The notes under the pieces: model-generated
What the model was told of the DNA's origin: nothing
Seen by the model: the letters and a program-made list of their open reading frames with translations, nothing else
Databases searched by the model: none
From: Takakia lepidozioides
Taxonomy: Eukaryota > Streptophyta > Takakiopsida > Takakiales > Takakiaceae
Reading direction: 5' to 3'
Assembly: GCA_030704615.1 (NCBI GenBank)
Contig: CM060734.1
Location: 55,012,042 to 55,076,041, forward strand
DNA length: 64,000 nt
Shown here: positions 48,484-59,586 of the stretch, piece after piece
Position numbering within the stretch: position 1 is the stretch's first letter
Layout: every line of letters starts with the position of its first letter
Program-made: the position numbers and the translations under genes

Positions 48484-49922
48484 TCATCCTGTTGGCTCGT
48501 GCATGGATTGCGACTCAACCATCTGCATTGCGATTGACCAACCCCGGTCGATGCACCACCTGAAAGTCATACTCTTGAAGGATGAGTGCCCACCGTGAAG
48601 CTTCCCCGTAAGCTTGTCTGACTCCATCAACCACTTGAGTGGTTGGTGATCCGTGACAAGGGTGAAGAGATTGCCGTATAGATAGCACCTGAAGTGTGCC
48701 ACGGCCCACACTGCAGCTAAGCATTCTCCCTCATATGAGCTATACTTAGACTCTGCAGCATTGTTCGAGCGGCTAGCATAAGCCACTACGAACTCTCTTC
48801 CCTCATCATCCACCTGTGTGAGCACCGCTCCAAGCCCCAGCATGCTCCAATCTGTATGCAGCTGAAAAGGACGCCCCCTGATAGGTCGTCTCAAGATGGG
48901 CGCCGAGGTCAACCTCGCCTTGAGCTCTTGAAAAGCTTGTTCTTGCTCATCTTCCCACTGCCACTCCTGGTCCACCTTGGTCAGCTTGGTTAGAGCCTTT
49001 GCAATGGCACTAAATCCCTTAACAAACCGTCTGTAATAGTTTGCTAACCCCATGAAAGCTCGAACTCGGCTCACATCCGTGGGGCGTGGAACCTGTGCAA
49101 TGGACTCTACCTTAGTCTGCTGTACCCCAATCCTCCAGGATATATCATGTGACCCAGATACTCAATCTGGTTGTGGAAAAACTTGCACTTTCCGGATGTA
49201 ACTTCAATCCGTGCGCCCTCAAGCGCTCAAATACCCCTGAAGGTGTCTCTCATGCTCCTCCACCGTAGCACTAAAGATGATGATGTCATCTATGTAGCAC
49301 CGAGCAACCTCCACCCCTGCTAGAATCCTGTCCATGACTCTTTGAAACTCAGCGGAGCATTTTTAAGCCCAAATGGTAAGAACCGCCACTGGTATAGGCA
49401 ATCCTTCCCGTGCTCATTGATCCCCCAGAATGCCGTCTTTTGCTTATCCGCCTTGATCGGCAACTGGTGATATCCGGATCGTAAATCCAACGTGCTAAAG
49501 ACCTTGGAATGCCCAATGGCATCAAAGATCTCCTCTGGTGTCGGCATGGCATACCTATCGGACTTGGTCTGACGATTTACAGGCCGGTAATCACCGCACA
49601 TACGTCTCTCCGTCCAATTGCCATAGACATCCTTCTTGGCTGGCATCACTGTGGCTGAAGCATACTCTCCACCAGAGAGCTCCACCAAACCTGCCTCCCA
49701 AAGATCCTGAGTTCTCATCTGAATCAAGGACCTCTCCATGTCACTGTATCTATAGGGTCTCCGAAAGATTGGCGTGTCAGTAGCCAATTCAATGCAAATC
49801 TCTGACCCTTCAGTGCTCCCAAGTCCTTCAAACTGAAGGCAAAACAATTCCTGTACGCCCTCAGGAACCACCGCATACGTTGTCTCTCTCATCCGGTGAC
49901 AATGGGTCCAATGTCAGGCTCC
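48484..49922 (-). pseudogene. Reverse transcriptase and RNase H of methyltransferase element
   Basis: RT: FRRPYRYSDMERSLI, ATVMPAKKDVYGNW, RRMCGDYRPVNRQT, FSTLDLRSGYHQLPI (motif A Asp), LPFGLKNAPLSF, and ARCYIDDIIIFS (catalytic Asp pair, about 49300-49270). Frame breaks lie at about 49320 and 49110-49240. Then VRAFMGLANYYRRFVKGFS and RNase H: PFQLHTDWSMLGLGAVLTQV (Asp), KYSSYEGECLAAVWAV (Glu), LVTDHQPLKWLM (Asp). Typical Ty3/gypsy order and motifs, clearly different from element A's polymerase. Confidence 0.9.
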
Positions 49923-49989
49923 CAATTGTCCTCCGTAACTGCAACCTTAAGTCCAGTGGCTTAGAGGTAGAGGACGCGTCCCGTGGTTG

Positions 49990-51270
49990 CTATGCTGCAA
50001 CCTTTTGAGCAGTACTCCCTTCCTGCTCAGTCATTGACAAGGCCTCATCCTGCCCCATCATCTCATCATTGAGAACCTCCTCATCCCGAGAAGAATCCCC
50101 AACCTCATCCATCACAGCTGCCTTCGCTGCCAACTCCCTCTGAACCTCGAGCACCTCCCACGTGTGCCATGGATGTCTACACCCCGTGGTCCTCACCGGC
50201 TCACCCCCACTCGCTGCTTGTACCGTCCCGGTAGGCAGAGAGACCATGAAGGGGAGTGCACTCCGCACTCTACGTTGCTCAGCCATAGCCAAGCTAATAA
50301 TCCAGGTCAAGCAATTGAGATCCATTGCTTGCCCCAACACCTGACGTCGTGATGCCTCAGAAAGAGAAGGCACCGCCGTGGTCCCAGTGGAAAAACCCCA
50401 TAGCCCGCTCTCGCTCGTCGGCATTAGGCTCCACTAACTGCTGCAATTGAGCATCCCACAGGAGGCCAGGTCCACCATCCCGAAAAGCATGGGATCCTGG
50501 GAGCTGAGCAGTGTAGGTAATGCTGCTCGTGGTTGACCCACCCTGTTGACCACTGCCAAAGGCGAACGGTCATCGTGTCTCACACGTTGAGACTGCCTCC
50601 TTGTGTCCAAAATGCCATCCACGGTGAGGTGTGCTGGCCGCTGCACCCCATCAAATGCACGCTTGAGTAGTGCAGGTGGCATCAAGTTAGTCCACCAAAG
50701 CCGTGGACGATGAGCCCGTGACCCCACTGCGGCTGAATCCAGCAACACTGCTGATCCAAGCCACGACCGGACTTGATGCACACTGGCCATCACCCTGGCC
50801 CGAGAATCGCCCATCAGTGGCACATTCTCCAAGATGTATGCTGGCGATACAGCTTGATGAAGCTGCAAGTGGCGCAAAATCCGCACCATCTCCCAAAACA
50901 GACCCGTCCTCGAGTCTCGCAATCCATTGCCATGCCCGGCTGATGAATGCCCTTGGCAGGGCCAACCTGCCACTACCAGATCAATGGAGCCAACCTGCTC
51001 CAAATCCGGCGCCCCCAACCAACGAAATGTCTGCTGGCAAGGCTTGTTGGTATCCACGAACTGCAGACACTGGTAACAAAGCAGGGTACTGTTGTACCAA
51101 CTGAGCAACATGGCGCAGTGAGACGCGTCGTGCAGTCTCATCCCTCTCCACATACAGGTAACACCTTACCCGCACACCTGCCTGTAGCACAGCAGCCAAT
51201 CCAGTGCTGATCCCGCCAAACAAGTCCAAAAGGCAAATGCCTTCATCCGGATACTGCCACACAATAGGTG
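49990..51270 (-). pseudogene. Cytosine-5 DNA methyltransferase (DNMT3-like) inside the retrotransposon pol
   Basis: All core C5-methyltransferase motifs occur in order: motif I ICLLDLFGGISTGLAAVL (SAM-binding, about 51235-51180), motif IV GWPCQGHSSAG with catalytic Cys at 50956-50958, motif VI ILENV (about 50829), motif VIII SRAHRPRLWW (about 50718), and motifs IX/X EPNADERERAMGF..GTT and RRQVLGQAMDLNCLTW (about 50410-50290). The PCQ, ENV and (S/A)AHRxR series resembles the DNMT3 group more than DNMT1 or plant CMT (inference). It lies between protease and RT, where no standard gypsy domain belongs. Frameshifts fall between motifs I and IV (about 51000) and before motif X (about 50390), so this copy would not make a full enzyme. 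Cytosine methyltransferases inside retrotransposons have been reported from charophytes and dinoflagellates. Confidence 0.9.
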
Positions 51271-51993
51271 TGGTATCCAATGGTGACAACTGAGGTGGTC
51301 CTGGTGCAATACCCGCACTCTCCTCCTCTTCTGACGGTACAAAAGCCTCTACCCAGGCTTGTTGCACCCGTCGATCCAACCTGCTGCAAATCCTTGCTCG
51401 TACCCCACAATGGAGTGTGAGCAACCATGGCAGGCAACTCCGCCATACCATGCATGTCATCCTGCTCTGCTGGAGGTGGCACATCCTCTGCATGGGCATT
51501 GCCTTCCAGCAACTCTCCAGGCCAACTAACTGCAGCTGTAAAGGCGGCTAGTGTTGGCATCTTGCCCCGCTGGGCAGCCGCTATACCCCCAATGAATGTC
51601 ACAGGGAGCTGTGCACGGCGACCATCGCCTGACTGCCATCCAGGCCTGTAGGATGCTGACTCCTCCCAAAAGTCCAGGGTGAAGCCCATGGGGTATAACA
51701 CTGCCCCACCAACGAGGACATCGTAAGAGACCGCGTCTGTCACAATGGCCTTGGCTCGCATCACTGAGCCATCTCTAGGATGATCCGGCTGCAGTCTAAT
51801 GGCCAACTGATGCCGTGTCATGCCCCGAGCCTGCTCTGATCCTCCCAGAGATGTCTGTATCTGGAAAGGACAAGGCTCCATATCCGCCTCCATGAGGCCC
51901 AAACCTGCAATAGCAGCTCTGCCCAACATCAGTGGCTGAGTTCCCGAGTCCAACAAGACCCAAGTGGCCGGTACTTCTTGCCTGCCGGTCCAC
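51243..51993 (-). pseudogene. Aspartic protease of methyltransferase element
   Basis: An ATWVLLDSGTQPLMLGRAAI motif gives the D-S-G-T active site of a retropepsin, near 51960. The C-terminal part has VSYDVLVGGAVLYPMGFTLD, with the hydrophobic-Gly pattern of the retropepsin C-terminal region. It is open to 51243 in one frame; the methyltransferase begins in the neighbouring frame close to 51270, so Pol is one frameshifted polyprotein here. It would release Gag, methyltransferase, RT and integrase from the precursor. Confidence 0.78.
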
Positions 51994-52081
51994 TCAAAGT
52001 GAAAATGCCTCCCTGGTGTCTAACAAGACAACTCCAGGTGTCACCGTGGCGCGCTCAAAGGCTGGCCTAGCTGGCAGCTCG

Positions 52082-52627
52082 TCAACTGGCAGCTGCAGCT
52101 TGCCATGGCGCAGCCGTGGCAGTCTTGACCCTCAAATCCGAGGATCCCTCTGCCACTACACCTTCCACTAACTCCGCAGAAGATGAAGTGACCTCCCCAC
52201 TCTCACAGAGTGTTGCTGCTAGTCTAAACACTGCAGCTGGTCTCACCCCCGGCGTCGCAATCATTGTTGCCGAGAACAGTGGGGCCTGACACACAGAGGT
52301 GGCTGCCCCCAATAACACACCGGTCGCACTAGCCTTGGCAGCAGGAGTCAATGCTGCACGTGTAGCTCTCCCCAATGGCATAGAAACCTCCGCCTCGATA
52401 ATAGTCGGGCGAGAACTAGGTGCCATGGATGGCGTCGACACAGTCTCCGCCAATGTGAATGACTGAGGAAGCCTCGCCTGACGGCTTGCCTCCCCACGCT
52501 GTGGATCCAATTCCATCTCTGCACCTCGTGGCTCAGGAACTCGTGCTGCTCCTCGAGTCACGGCTGCAGCAGACTCCACCTGCTCTAGTGGTAATGCTGC
52601 TCCGCACATAAATCCCATGCCTCCCAT
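52082..52627 (-). pseudogene. Ala/Pro-rich linker between gag and protease
   Basis: An open frame of about 180 codons rich in Ala, Ser, Val and Pro with no recognisable domain. It sits between the zinc-knuckle gag and the protease and is probably the gag-pol linker. The protein-level sense is uncertain. Confidence 0.5.
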
Positions 52628-52717
52628 ATCTCATCCCTCGGGAGCAAGAGGTGGACCATCCCGCCTGGGAGCCGGTACTGCCTGAGCTATAGCCATGGCA
52701 GCGAGCCTCTGCTCTAG

Positions 52718-54187
52718 CTACTGAAGCCGGTTGGCCATGCCTTGATCAACACCCTGACCTCCGCGTCCTTGGCCATGTTGAGCTTGCCCTTGGTCTGCAC
52801 CTCGTGCCCGACCACCTCGTCCTCTCTGGGCTGGTCCACCTCGCCCCCGGCCACCATTGTTCCCTTGGAATTGGCCTGGGCGCAACTCAGGATGCAAGTC
52901 ATAACACTGGGCATCTCCATGCCCATACTTGCCACAATGCCCACACTGCAACTGTGCAGGCTGTGCTTGTGCCGGCCTTCTGCCACCCTCTGGGCAATCT
53001 CTCTTGACATGGGGTCCTCCACATGTCCAACATATCACCCCTGGTTGCTGTTGGCCTGCAAAAGACGCCACAGGCCTCTGCACCTGAGGTCCCCTGTAAG
53101 CTCCATGGAACTTGGGCTGAGCAGCCTTGCCCCCCTGACCACGCTGTTGGGCAGTCCCTTGTGCCTGTGGGCTGACAGTTGTGCCCCGTGCAGGCATGTC
53201 CTTGCCAAATCCAATTGTAACAACTCGCTCCTCCACCATGTTGAGCTCAATCCGCTCAGCCAGCAGAAACACATCTGCTAATGTGGGTTGGGCTGCTTGT
53301 AACAGGGTTGCATCTCGCACCCTTCTCTTGAGCTCCTTGTCCAGAATTCCATACCAAAACTGGATTGCCTGAGCTTTAGTAACCCCTTGGGTCACACTTA
53401 TCAAGCGCCTCATACGAGTGTACGCCTCTCGGAGGCTCTCATTGGGTTTCCGCTGGAAGTCTTGCAAACTTCGCAGCTTCTCTGTCCGTACGCCTTGGTA
53501 GTTCCTCCGCAACTCCTGGAAGAACTCCACCACCGGGTTGAATCTAGGCACATGTGTTGTAGTCGTGGCAGGAGGAGTAGTAGCACCTTTTGAACTGGTA
53601 CCACCTGCAGAAGCACCAGCACTACTTGCTCCACTACTAGTGCTGGCAGTGGGAGCTACTGGTACTGATGCAGCTACTGGTCGCGTCGTGCCTCGAGTAA
53701 TGGAGACGTAGTCAGGTGACCAATACATCCTCTACTCCTCAATCTCTGCTTCATGTCCTCGCTTGAACTCGTGGTAATCGTCCATCGGCGGGCCTTCCAA
53801 ATGCTGGAACAGTCCCTTCCACGCCATGAATGGGGTGAATAGCTGTGGATTGCGCATCTGCTGCAAATCACACCAGCTGTCGAACTCCTGGATAAAGTCA
53901 TCCAACTCGATTGTGCCCACAGCTCCAGAGTACCTACGAGGCCCCTTGGTAGCTCCATACATCTCCTCCATGTCGTCCCACAACAATGACGAATGAAAGT
54001 GCACATCAGTTGATGAAGCCTCCGAGTCTGTGTCTGACTCTACAGTAATTGAGGGTGGCGGTGAAGGTGGTCTGAACCGAATACCTCGTCTTGTGAACCC
54101 ACTCTCACTGTTACTGCCTGTAGCCGTACTCTCCTCAAAACCCTTGGGTAACTCCGTAATGACACTCACAATGTGCACCTCCTCCAC
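52718..54187 (-). pseudogene. Gag of methyltransferase element with two zinc knuckles
   Basis: A single frame interrupted by one TAG at 53732-53734, between EEFKRGHEAEIEE-like sequence and MYWSPDYVS. The upstream half contains TIELDDFIQEFDSWCDLQQM (capsid-like). The downstream half has the retrotransposon gag pattern FFQELRRNYQGVRTEKLRSL, NESLREAYTRMRRLIS, FWYGILDKELKRRVRDA. Knuckles are CWTCGGPHVKRDC and CGHCGKYGHGDAQC. A Gly/Arg-rich tail (GRGRGGPAQRGRGGRARG) follows, which would bind RNA. The TAG could be a mutation or a programmed readthrough site. Codon use is GC-rich, unlike element A. Confidence 0.85.
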
Positions 54188-54189
54188 GT

Positions 54190-55203
54190 GACACTATAAG
54201 GCTCTAGTACTAATCTAATAGTGACACGGGTGGGCACCTGTTGCAGTTTAAGGGTCATATCCCAATGGCTCAGGGCACCTGCACCTGCACCTGCATCCAC
54301 CGCAAGAACTCCTATGGTTGGCTGGTCATCAACCCAGCCTCACCATAGAAGAAACACTGGTGGTCTTGCTGGTCATCACTCCAGCCTCACCACCGACAGC
54401 ATACTCTAGGATTGACCGGTGATCAAATCCGGCCTAATCCCTATGAAAGCAAGCGCCCACACAAAACCAACATGGCGCACAGTCAAGCATGCAGGTGTTG
54501 GGGGGGATCCAAACACAAGAAATCAAAACATCAACACCCCCACACCAAAATCCAGCAGCAACGTTGATCCTGCAGAATATCCCAGCCCAAAACCCCGGAC
54601 TGACTGGCCTCCACCAAGAGAGGCTTTGGCAACTACAAGTACAAGGTAATGAAAATAGTACAGAGATGGAGGAGAAGAATAGAAGCCCGCCCAAGCAAGA
54701 TCTAATCCTGATCTATGCTATCAACTGCCAGACTTCTCTCAAAGCGCCTCGCTCTGCCCTCAATGCCAACTACAGCAGTCTGTTGTCTACTGCTAATGCC
54801 TGACTCCCAGTATGCAATCAACTCGTCCAACTGTTCTCCACTCAAATCAGTCTGAGTTCCTTGGGAAACATAAATCCTGTCCCCTTGTGTGCACAGGCTA
54901 AGAGAAGAGACCTGCCCTTCAATTACGTCCTCATTTCCCCCAGCCATGCAAGGAGTACATCCACAGATTTGTCTCTCATATAGACCAGCACAGGTTCTAG
55001 AGACAGGATTGTGGATCTTTTATGGCACACTCACACTCTAAAAATTCCATAGATTTTTAGCAGAGTCCCAAAAACAGAAACCAGGTCTAGGTAGGTAGAT
55101 TTCCCCTTTCTGCAGCTATCCTCCCAAAAACTGAGTCAAACGGAGTCCATCTGACAAAGTTATGACCAGTTAGGCTCTAAATCATTTAAATTAGATCAAA
55201 AGG
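54190..55203 (-). other. Leader and probable gag N-terminus of methyltransferase element
   Basis: An ATG at 54947 opens an 81-codon frame (MAGGNEDVIEGQ..., stop at 54702) containing an LSGEQLDELIAYWE helix. It may be the true start of gag separated by frame damage. Between 54700 and 54190 I see no coding sense. Two similar ~30-bp segments around GTGAGGCTGG..TGATGACCAGC lie near 54385 and 54340. The stretch 54950-55203 is the presumed leader. Confidence 0.45.
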
Positions 55204-55224
55204 TTTTTTTTTTTTTTTTTTTTT
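55204..55224 (-). other. Poly(A) tract ending the BURP segment
   Basis: 21 consecutive T on the plus strand, that is, A on the minus strand. It lies about 570 bases downstream of the BURP stop codon in the same orientation, as a retained mRNA tail would. Confidence 0.85.
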
Positions 55225-56158
55225 AACACCAAAACGTTCTCGCCATTACAACCTGTTCCCAGGTTATCTATGGGTTCCCGAGGCCGTTCCCCTCCAGGCT
55301 TCTCCAGGCACCAAGAACTCTCCAACTCCAAGACTCGACCTCAGTTATGGATGGGGTATCACACCCTGGAGCAGCAGGCGTGCGATAACGGATTGCCCTG
55401 CATCACCGAATTGGGGACAACGGCAGAGCTCGAGCGCCTGGGCTTAAGCGCATCCGAGATTGATGATCTCCGACACAGTCTCAAGGCATTTCCACATGCC
55501 TTTCAGCTCTACATCAGCGGCAGATTTTGAGAAGTCATGCAGACAGACTGCTACAGCCTAACACTTTACAGCAAATTGAAATTCCTTGTGTCTGGGCATC
55601 AACACCGAAAACCTATGTAGGTACGCATGCAAAAATTGTTGCTGATGGCTGATATATGTGCCTATTCAAGAGGCCCGTTGCAGGTTAAAGGACGATTGGC
55701 AGGGAAATAGGCAAGAGTACTTTCCACTGAGCTGACCTTACGATCCCCAGAACTACTTGGAAACGGTAGCAACGAGAGCAGAGGTCGGACCTCATCAGTG
55801 GGAGGGCACCCAGATGAGATCATTCTGAGTTGACCAATGGCATGCTTCGGCTCCCTGAATAATGTTGAGAGCCGTGAAGGCAGGATGCTCTGATGCCCAG
55901 AGACTGGTATCCAAATGACATATGGCGACTGCGTGAATGATTGATCCATCTACAGCTGCCAACGACGCCTGCACCACCTTGGTTCCTGTGACATAATGGC
56001 AGTAGTAGAGAGCCGAAGGAAACATAACGTTGTGGCAAATGACAACATTCTCGCCCTCTACCACACTTCGCTTGGTAAAGTCAACAACCTTCACTGGTGC
56101 CTTGGTAATGCCTACACGTCCCACTGATTTTGGTGAACAAGACTGACAAGGCCAACAG
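55225..56158 (-). pseudogene. BURP-domain protein, 5'-truncated processed copy
   Basis: The translation has the diagnostic BURP spacing: CHNVMFPSALYYCH (CH-x10-CH), then CH after 25 residues and the last CH after 24, ending DLIWVPS and a stop at 55795. BURP proteins are plant secreted or cell-wall-associated proteins (RD22, polygalacturonase beta-subunit and others). Only the C-terminal ~120 residues are present, with no signal peptide and no N-terminal region. Coding sense begins directly after another poly(A) tract. A ~570-base 3' UTR then runs to its own poly(A) tract. No intron is visible and the domain frame is intact. It is an mRNA-derived fragment, not a working gene. Confidence 0.87.
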
Positions 56159-56181
56159 TTTTTTTTTTTTTTTTTTTTTTT
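56159..56181 (-). other. Poly(A) tract ending the LHCB4 segment
   Basis: 23 consecutive T on the plus strand. It lies about 24 bases after the LHCB4 stop codon in LHCB4 orientation. The BURP segment begins immediately beyond it. Confidence 0.88.
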
Positions 56182-56990
<809 letters not shown>

Positions 56991-57167
56991 AACTGCTGCA
57001 ACGACGCTTTGAGTGGTTCCTGCCTTCCTGTTATGCTCCACTAGGCACACATAGCCAGTCTAACTACCGGCTCTCGTGACCAAGCTATATTATAATAGTG
57101 CTTAAAAACAAAAACGTCACATCTAGCTTAGCACTAGAAAACTAGATACGGCGTCATCTTTCTCGAG
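56991..57167 (-). other. Stretch between upstream LTR and the LHCB4 segment
   Basis: About 180 bases with no coding sense. A primer-binding site should abut the LTR here, but none of the usual plant patterns is recognisable. The sequence may be element leader, or more captured DNA. Confidence 0.4.
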
Positions 57168-57522
57168 TGATAAGAAAACTAGAAAACACACTGCTCACAC
57201 CAGAAACAACATGAATCCATCGCTATCACTATTTAAAACAGAAGTCGAGCCAGGGGCACCCCAAGCTATGGGGACTCCACCCCACAACAACCTACACTCC
57301 CATCATAAGCACACTCAAATCTAAACGCATGAAGGAGCTCGGTCGCGCAGGCTCAACTCGAGAAAGATGAGCTGCGCGACTGCCGCTCTCGTGAAGATAA
57401 GACGGGTCAGGTGTCAAACTAAACTTGACACCTGATTTAACACTTGACCTAAATCCAAGTGTTAAATACAAATAACTAGCTTTATTCTAGCTAGTTTCAC
57501 GCTGTGCTTATTTAACTTGACA
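57168..57522 (-). repeat. LTR of methyltransferase element, upstream copy
   Basis: 355 bp matching 46205-46542 almost throughout, with TG...CA ends and the same three hairpins. It is followed on the right immediately by AATGGATGAG, which continues the interrupted LTR of the plus-strand array. Confidence 0.88.
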
Positions 57523-57756
57523 AATGGATGAGTTGATGGAATCCGATAGATTGATGAAGCAAACTGATACTTAATTATTAATGGTAAGGTACCTAACATG
57601 AATGCCAAAAGGGAAACAAATAGGAAACACCCCCATGATACACTAGCTGTAGGTCATGACTGATTGTTCTGCGCGGGCTGAGTACTTAGAGATTTCCAAC
57701 TCTTCTATCTTGGAGTTTCCGCCTCGGATAGCGAAGGGATGGGTGAGTAAAAGCCG
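57523..57756 (+). repeat. LTR between A and B, second part
   Basis: It resumes the array LTR where 46144 stopped. It matches the 3' part of 62035-63019 (GGATGAGT..GATGGAA, TGATACTTAATT and GGGATGGGTGAGTAAAAGCCG) up to about 57756. No primer-binding site follows; instead, sequence equivalent to the end of gag in element A begins. Confidence 0.85.
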
Positions 57757-57762
57757 CGCAAC

Positions 57763-58047
57763 AACATGGTTAGGCCATGTGTTGTACCAGAAGTAAGTAC
57801 AATGATAGTAACGAGAAGTAAAGCCAAACTAATACCTCCAGTAGTTGAGGAAGATGATGATAATGAAGATGGCAGTGATGTGCCTGAAGATGATGAGGCT
57901 TGGAGAGATGAGAAAGAACTGCACAAAGAAGTGGCAGATACCATAAGGGAAATGCAGAAGAGTACTGATATTCCTATGGCAGATTCCTTAGATTCTGATG
58001 GAGAAGAAGAAGTGAGTGAGGAGGAAAGGAAGAAATAAGCTGCAGAC
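57763..58047 (+). pseudogene. Element B remnant of gag C-terminus
   Basis: It matches element A from about 37454 (the MVRPCVVPEVSTMIVTRSKA segment), after the third zinc knuckle. Its acidic tail (EEDDDNEDGSDVPEDDEAWRD) ends in a stop just before the pol ORF. The whole capsid region and leader are missing, so this unit could not package itself. Confidence 0.75.
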
Positions 58048-59586
58048 ATGCAGAGTAATGAAGGGACTTTGGCTGAAGTAATATGCCAGACCAAAACAGA
58101 GATTACCATTGGACAGCTATTGGCTGTGGCACCTTATTGTAGACACAGGCTGTATCAAGCAATCAATCGAATTGCACAGGAGACAGGAAACACAGACCTG
58201 AACAGCAAGGTGACCAGTTATAATGTGAAGCCGGAAGGGCGAGAAACAGTCATGGACTTTGATGATTCTATGCCAGTAATCCAATTGAGAATTGGAAGCA
58301 CAGAACTAACTGATGTACTGATAGATGGAGGCTCTGGAGTGAATATCATGACAGACCAATTAAGGCAGAAGCTTGGTCTAAGTAACATGAAACCAGCCCC
58401 ATTTACAGTAACAATGGCAGATCAAAGAAGTGTACAGCCATTGGGATTGATAAGAGGAGTTAAGATACAGATTCAAAAGATGATCTTTATGATCACAGTA
58501 ACTGTGTTAAAAATGGATGAAGTCATGGAGGCTTACTCCTTATTATTGGGACGTCCGTGGCTGAAACAAGCCAGGGTATTCCATGACTGGAATTCTCAGT
58601 TACTAACTGTGCATAATGGGATGCACAAGATACAAATTACCACTAAGAAATCTAGTAGATTACCTGCTACGAGAAGACCTCGAGGGGTCAGGGAGTATGA
58701 CTGGAGGGGAGGACTGGATGAGGAGCAGGAGGCTACTCTGTTCGCTGCACACCTAGAGTGGGAGCAGGTTGCAGAGATGCAGCTCGAAGGCCTAAGTTGT
58801 TTAAGAGGTATCTGCTATGGTGTAGTGACAGCAACACCAATTGAAGAGGAAACCAGCAGTTACCCACCACATTTCTATGAAGAAAGAGAAGGAGAAATGG
58901 AAATCCTAGAGGAACCAGCCACTGTGAGTTTACAGGATGAAGTGGTGACTGGTTGGACAATCACAGCTGATGAGCAGGTGAGAGAAGTGAATGTGGGAAC
59001 TGAAGAGGAACCGAGGATGGTGAAGATAGGGGCTGATTTGGAGCCAAAAAGCTTTGAGGAAGCTAAGAGTTTGTTCATCAAATACAGAGATGTATTTGCC
59101 TGGAGCTACGAGGATCTAAAAGGGATACCACCTGAGATCTGTCAGCATAAGATTGAACTGGAACCAGGGTCAGTACCAATCAAACAGGCAAGGTACAGAA
59201 TGAATCCCAACTATGCACAGAAGGTTGGAGAAGAGATCAAGAAGTTGGCTGAGGCTAAGTTTATATACCCGATAGAGTATACAACTTGGTTGTCACCCAT
59301 TGTGATAGTTCCCAAGAAAAATGGTAAACTGAGAGTTTGTGTGAACTATAAGAAGTTGAATGCTTGCACGAAGAAAGATCCTTTTCCTTTGCCATTCACA
59401 GAAGTGGTATTGGACACTGTGGCAGGCCATGAGATGTACTCATTCATGGATGGCTTCAGTGGTTATAATCAAGTGCAAGTGGCAGAAGAAGACCAGGGGA
59501 AGACAACTTTCATCACAGACTGGGGTGCTTATGCATACAAAGTCATGCCTTTTGGACTTTGGAATGCACCAGCAACCTTTCAGAGA
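58048..59586 (+). CDS. Element B protease and 5' part of reverse transcriptase (open frame, truncated)
   Basis: An uninterrupted frame from an ATG through the protease (LIDGGSGVNIM, LLGRPWLKQAR) and half of RT (WLSPIVIVPKKNGK, FMDGFSGYNQVQVAEEDQGK, TTFITDWGAYAYKVMPFGLW, NAPATFQR). It breaks at about 59586, just before the catalytic FLDD motif. It is the best-preserved copy of this polyprotein and shows that most frameshifts in element A are lesions. Sequence from the middle of ORF3 follows directly in another frame. Confidence 0.88.

Noticed and set aside
55270-55530. Plus-strand open frame of 86 codons opposite the BURP 3' UTR
   Set aside because: It has no recognisable domain, and the strand evidence here (stop codon, UTR, poly(A)) supports a minus-strand mRNA-derived segment. 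It is probably chance.
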